A stretch of 5,442 nt of DNA, taken from assembly GCA_017407885.1 (NCBI GenBank), contig JAFQVU010000182.1, forward strand, positions 1-5,442. Reading direction: 5' to 3'. The stretch is from Clostridia bacterium (lineage in GTDB: Bacteria; Bacillota_A; Clostridia; Oscillospirales; CAG-272). Shown here one piece after another: positions 4,790 to 5,442 of this stretch. A program made the translations under genes and the position numbers. Numbering within the stretch: position 1 is the first letter of the stretch; each line of letters starts with the position of its first letter. A model generated the notes under the pieces. That model made no database searches. It was not told the DNA's origin and worked only from the letters and a program-made list of their open reading frames with translations.

Positions 4790-5442
4790 ATGAAAAACGT
4801 ACAGCTTCTCAATAAAATAGCAAAATGCGGCACCGACATTTTCGATGAAAATTACGCGGTTGCCGAGAATATCGAAAATCCCGATGCGATTATGGTGCGC
4901 TCGGCTGTTATGCACGACATGGAATTCGGCGATAACTTAAAGGCTATCGCACGTGCCGGTGCCGGCGTAAACAACATTCCGCTCGATAAGTGCGCAGAGC
5001 AAGGTATCGTAGTATTCAACACTCCCGGCGCAAACGCAAACGGCGTTAAGGAAGCGGCACTCTGCGGTATGCTTCTTGCCTGCCGCGATATCGTTGGCGG
5101 TATCAACTGGGTAAAGACCGCGAAGGATGACCCCAATGTAGCAAAGCTCGTTGAAATGGAAAAATCCAAGTTTGCCGGAACAGAGATAAAGGGCAAGACA
5201 CTTGGTATCATCGGTCTCGGCGCTATTGGCGGTCCTCTTGCTAATGCCGCTGTACACCTTGGCATGGATGTTCTCGGCTGTGACCCGTATATCTCGGTTG
5301 AAGCCGCATGGAACCTCTCCCGTGCCGTACACAAAGTAAATACACGCGAGGATATCTTTAAGAATTCGGATATCATCTCGATTCACGTTCCGCTTATCGA
5401 CAATCCCGATCCGTCCGTATCGACTAAATACATGATAAACAA
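4790..5442 (+). CDS. serA: D-3-phosphoglycerate dehydrogenase, 5' part (cut by window end)
   Basis: SerA oxidises 3-phosphoglycerate to 3-phosphohydroxypyruvate with NAD+, the first step of serine synthesis. The 217 codons visible hold the N-terminal substrate domain and most of the nucleotide-binding domain. Landmarks are VRS (36-38), IARAGAGVNNIP (53-64), FNTPGANANGVKE (76-88), the NAD-binding GLGAIG (142-147), Asp165 at the end of the second strand, which favours NAD over NADP, and ISIHVPL (196-202). The catalytic Arg, Glu and His and any C-terminal ACT domain lie beyond the window. The N-terminal LLNKIAKCGTDIF resembles the opening of clostridial SerA proteins of about 390 residues, which supports the start at 4790. 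No good Shine-Dalgarno sequence lies within 15 bases of this ATG; the nearest, AAGGA (4751-4755), is separated from it by a hairpin. The ATG directly follows the TAA of a three-codon frame (4778-4789). Confidence 0.95.
   Translation, partial: MKNVQLLNKIAKCGTDIFDENYAVAENIENPDAIMVRSAVMHDMEFGDNLKAIARAGAGVNNIPLDKCAEQGIVVFNTPGANANGVKEAALCGMLLACRDIVGGINWVKTAKDDPNVAKLVEMEKSKFAGTEIKGKTLGIIGLGAIGGPLANAAVHLGMDVLGCDPYISVEAAWNLSRAVHKVNTREDIFKNSDIISIHVPLIDNPDPSVSTKYMIN

Noticed and set aside
4852..5376. Long minus-strand frame (174 codons) across serA
   Set aside because: It lies wholly opposite conserved serA sequence, has no recognisable domains and reads as a shadow of the real codon pattern.

Overview
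The window looks like ordinary chromosomal DNA from a low-to-middle GC Gram-positive bacterium, most likely a gut-type Clostridia member of the Oscillospiraceae/Ruminococcaceae. The reasons are strong GGAGG/AGGAGG ribosome-binding sites, AT-rich promoters with near-consensus boxes, a SerA of clostridial type, a small glycine-zipper membrane protein, and intergenic gaps rich in palindromes. The taxon is inferred from style and protein flavour, not from a marker gene.

Layout from left to right: a class 3-type aldehyde dehydrogenase (50-1486, +); a homoserine dehydrogenase, hom (1577-2770, +), with its own extended -10 promoter and a strong intrinsic terminator (2780-2810); a 337-base gene-free gap (2811-3147) with several hairpins and the look of a dispersed intergenic repeat; a 65-residue glycine-zipper protein on the minus strand (3148-3345); a 214-base divergent control region with a perfect consensus promoter for serC and a long-spaced inverted repeat; serC (3560-4645, +); a 144-base gap made almost entirely of consecutive hairpins (4648-4776); and the 5' part of serA (4790 to the window end, +).

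The best-understood unit is serC-serA. SerA oxidises 3-phosphoglycerate to 3-phosphohydroxypyruvate and SerC transaminates that to 3-phosphoserine, so together they carry out the first two steps of serine synthesis. Hom makes homoserine at the branch to threonine and methionine. The aldehyde dehydrogenase has no visible pathway link to its neighbours.

I do not see a convincing new defence, mobile or secondary-metabolite system. The parts that deserve a second look are non-coding: the hairpin chain between serC and serA, which also separates the only visible Shine-Dalgarno sequence from the serA start; the paired 9-base inverted repeat in the serC divergent region; and the repeat-like gap after hom. 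Among the proteins, the shortened ACT-like tail of Hom and the unnamed small membrane protein stand out.
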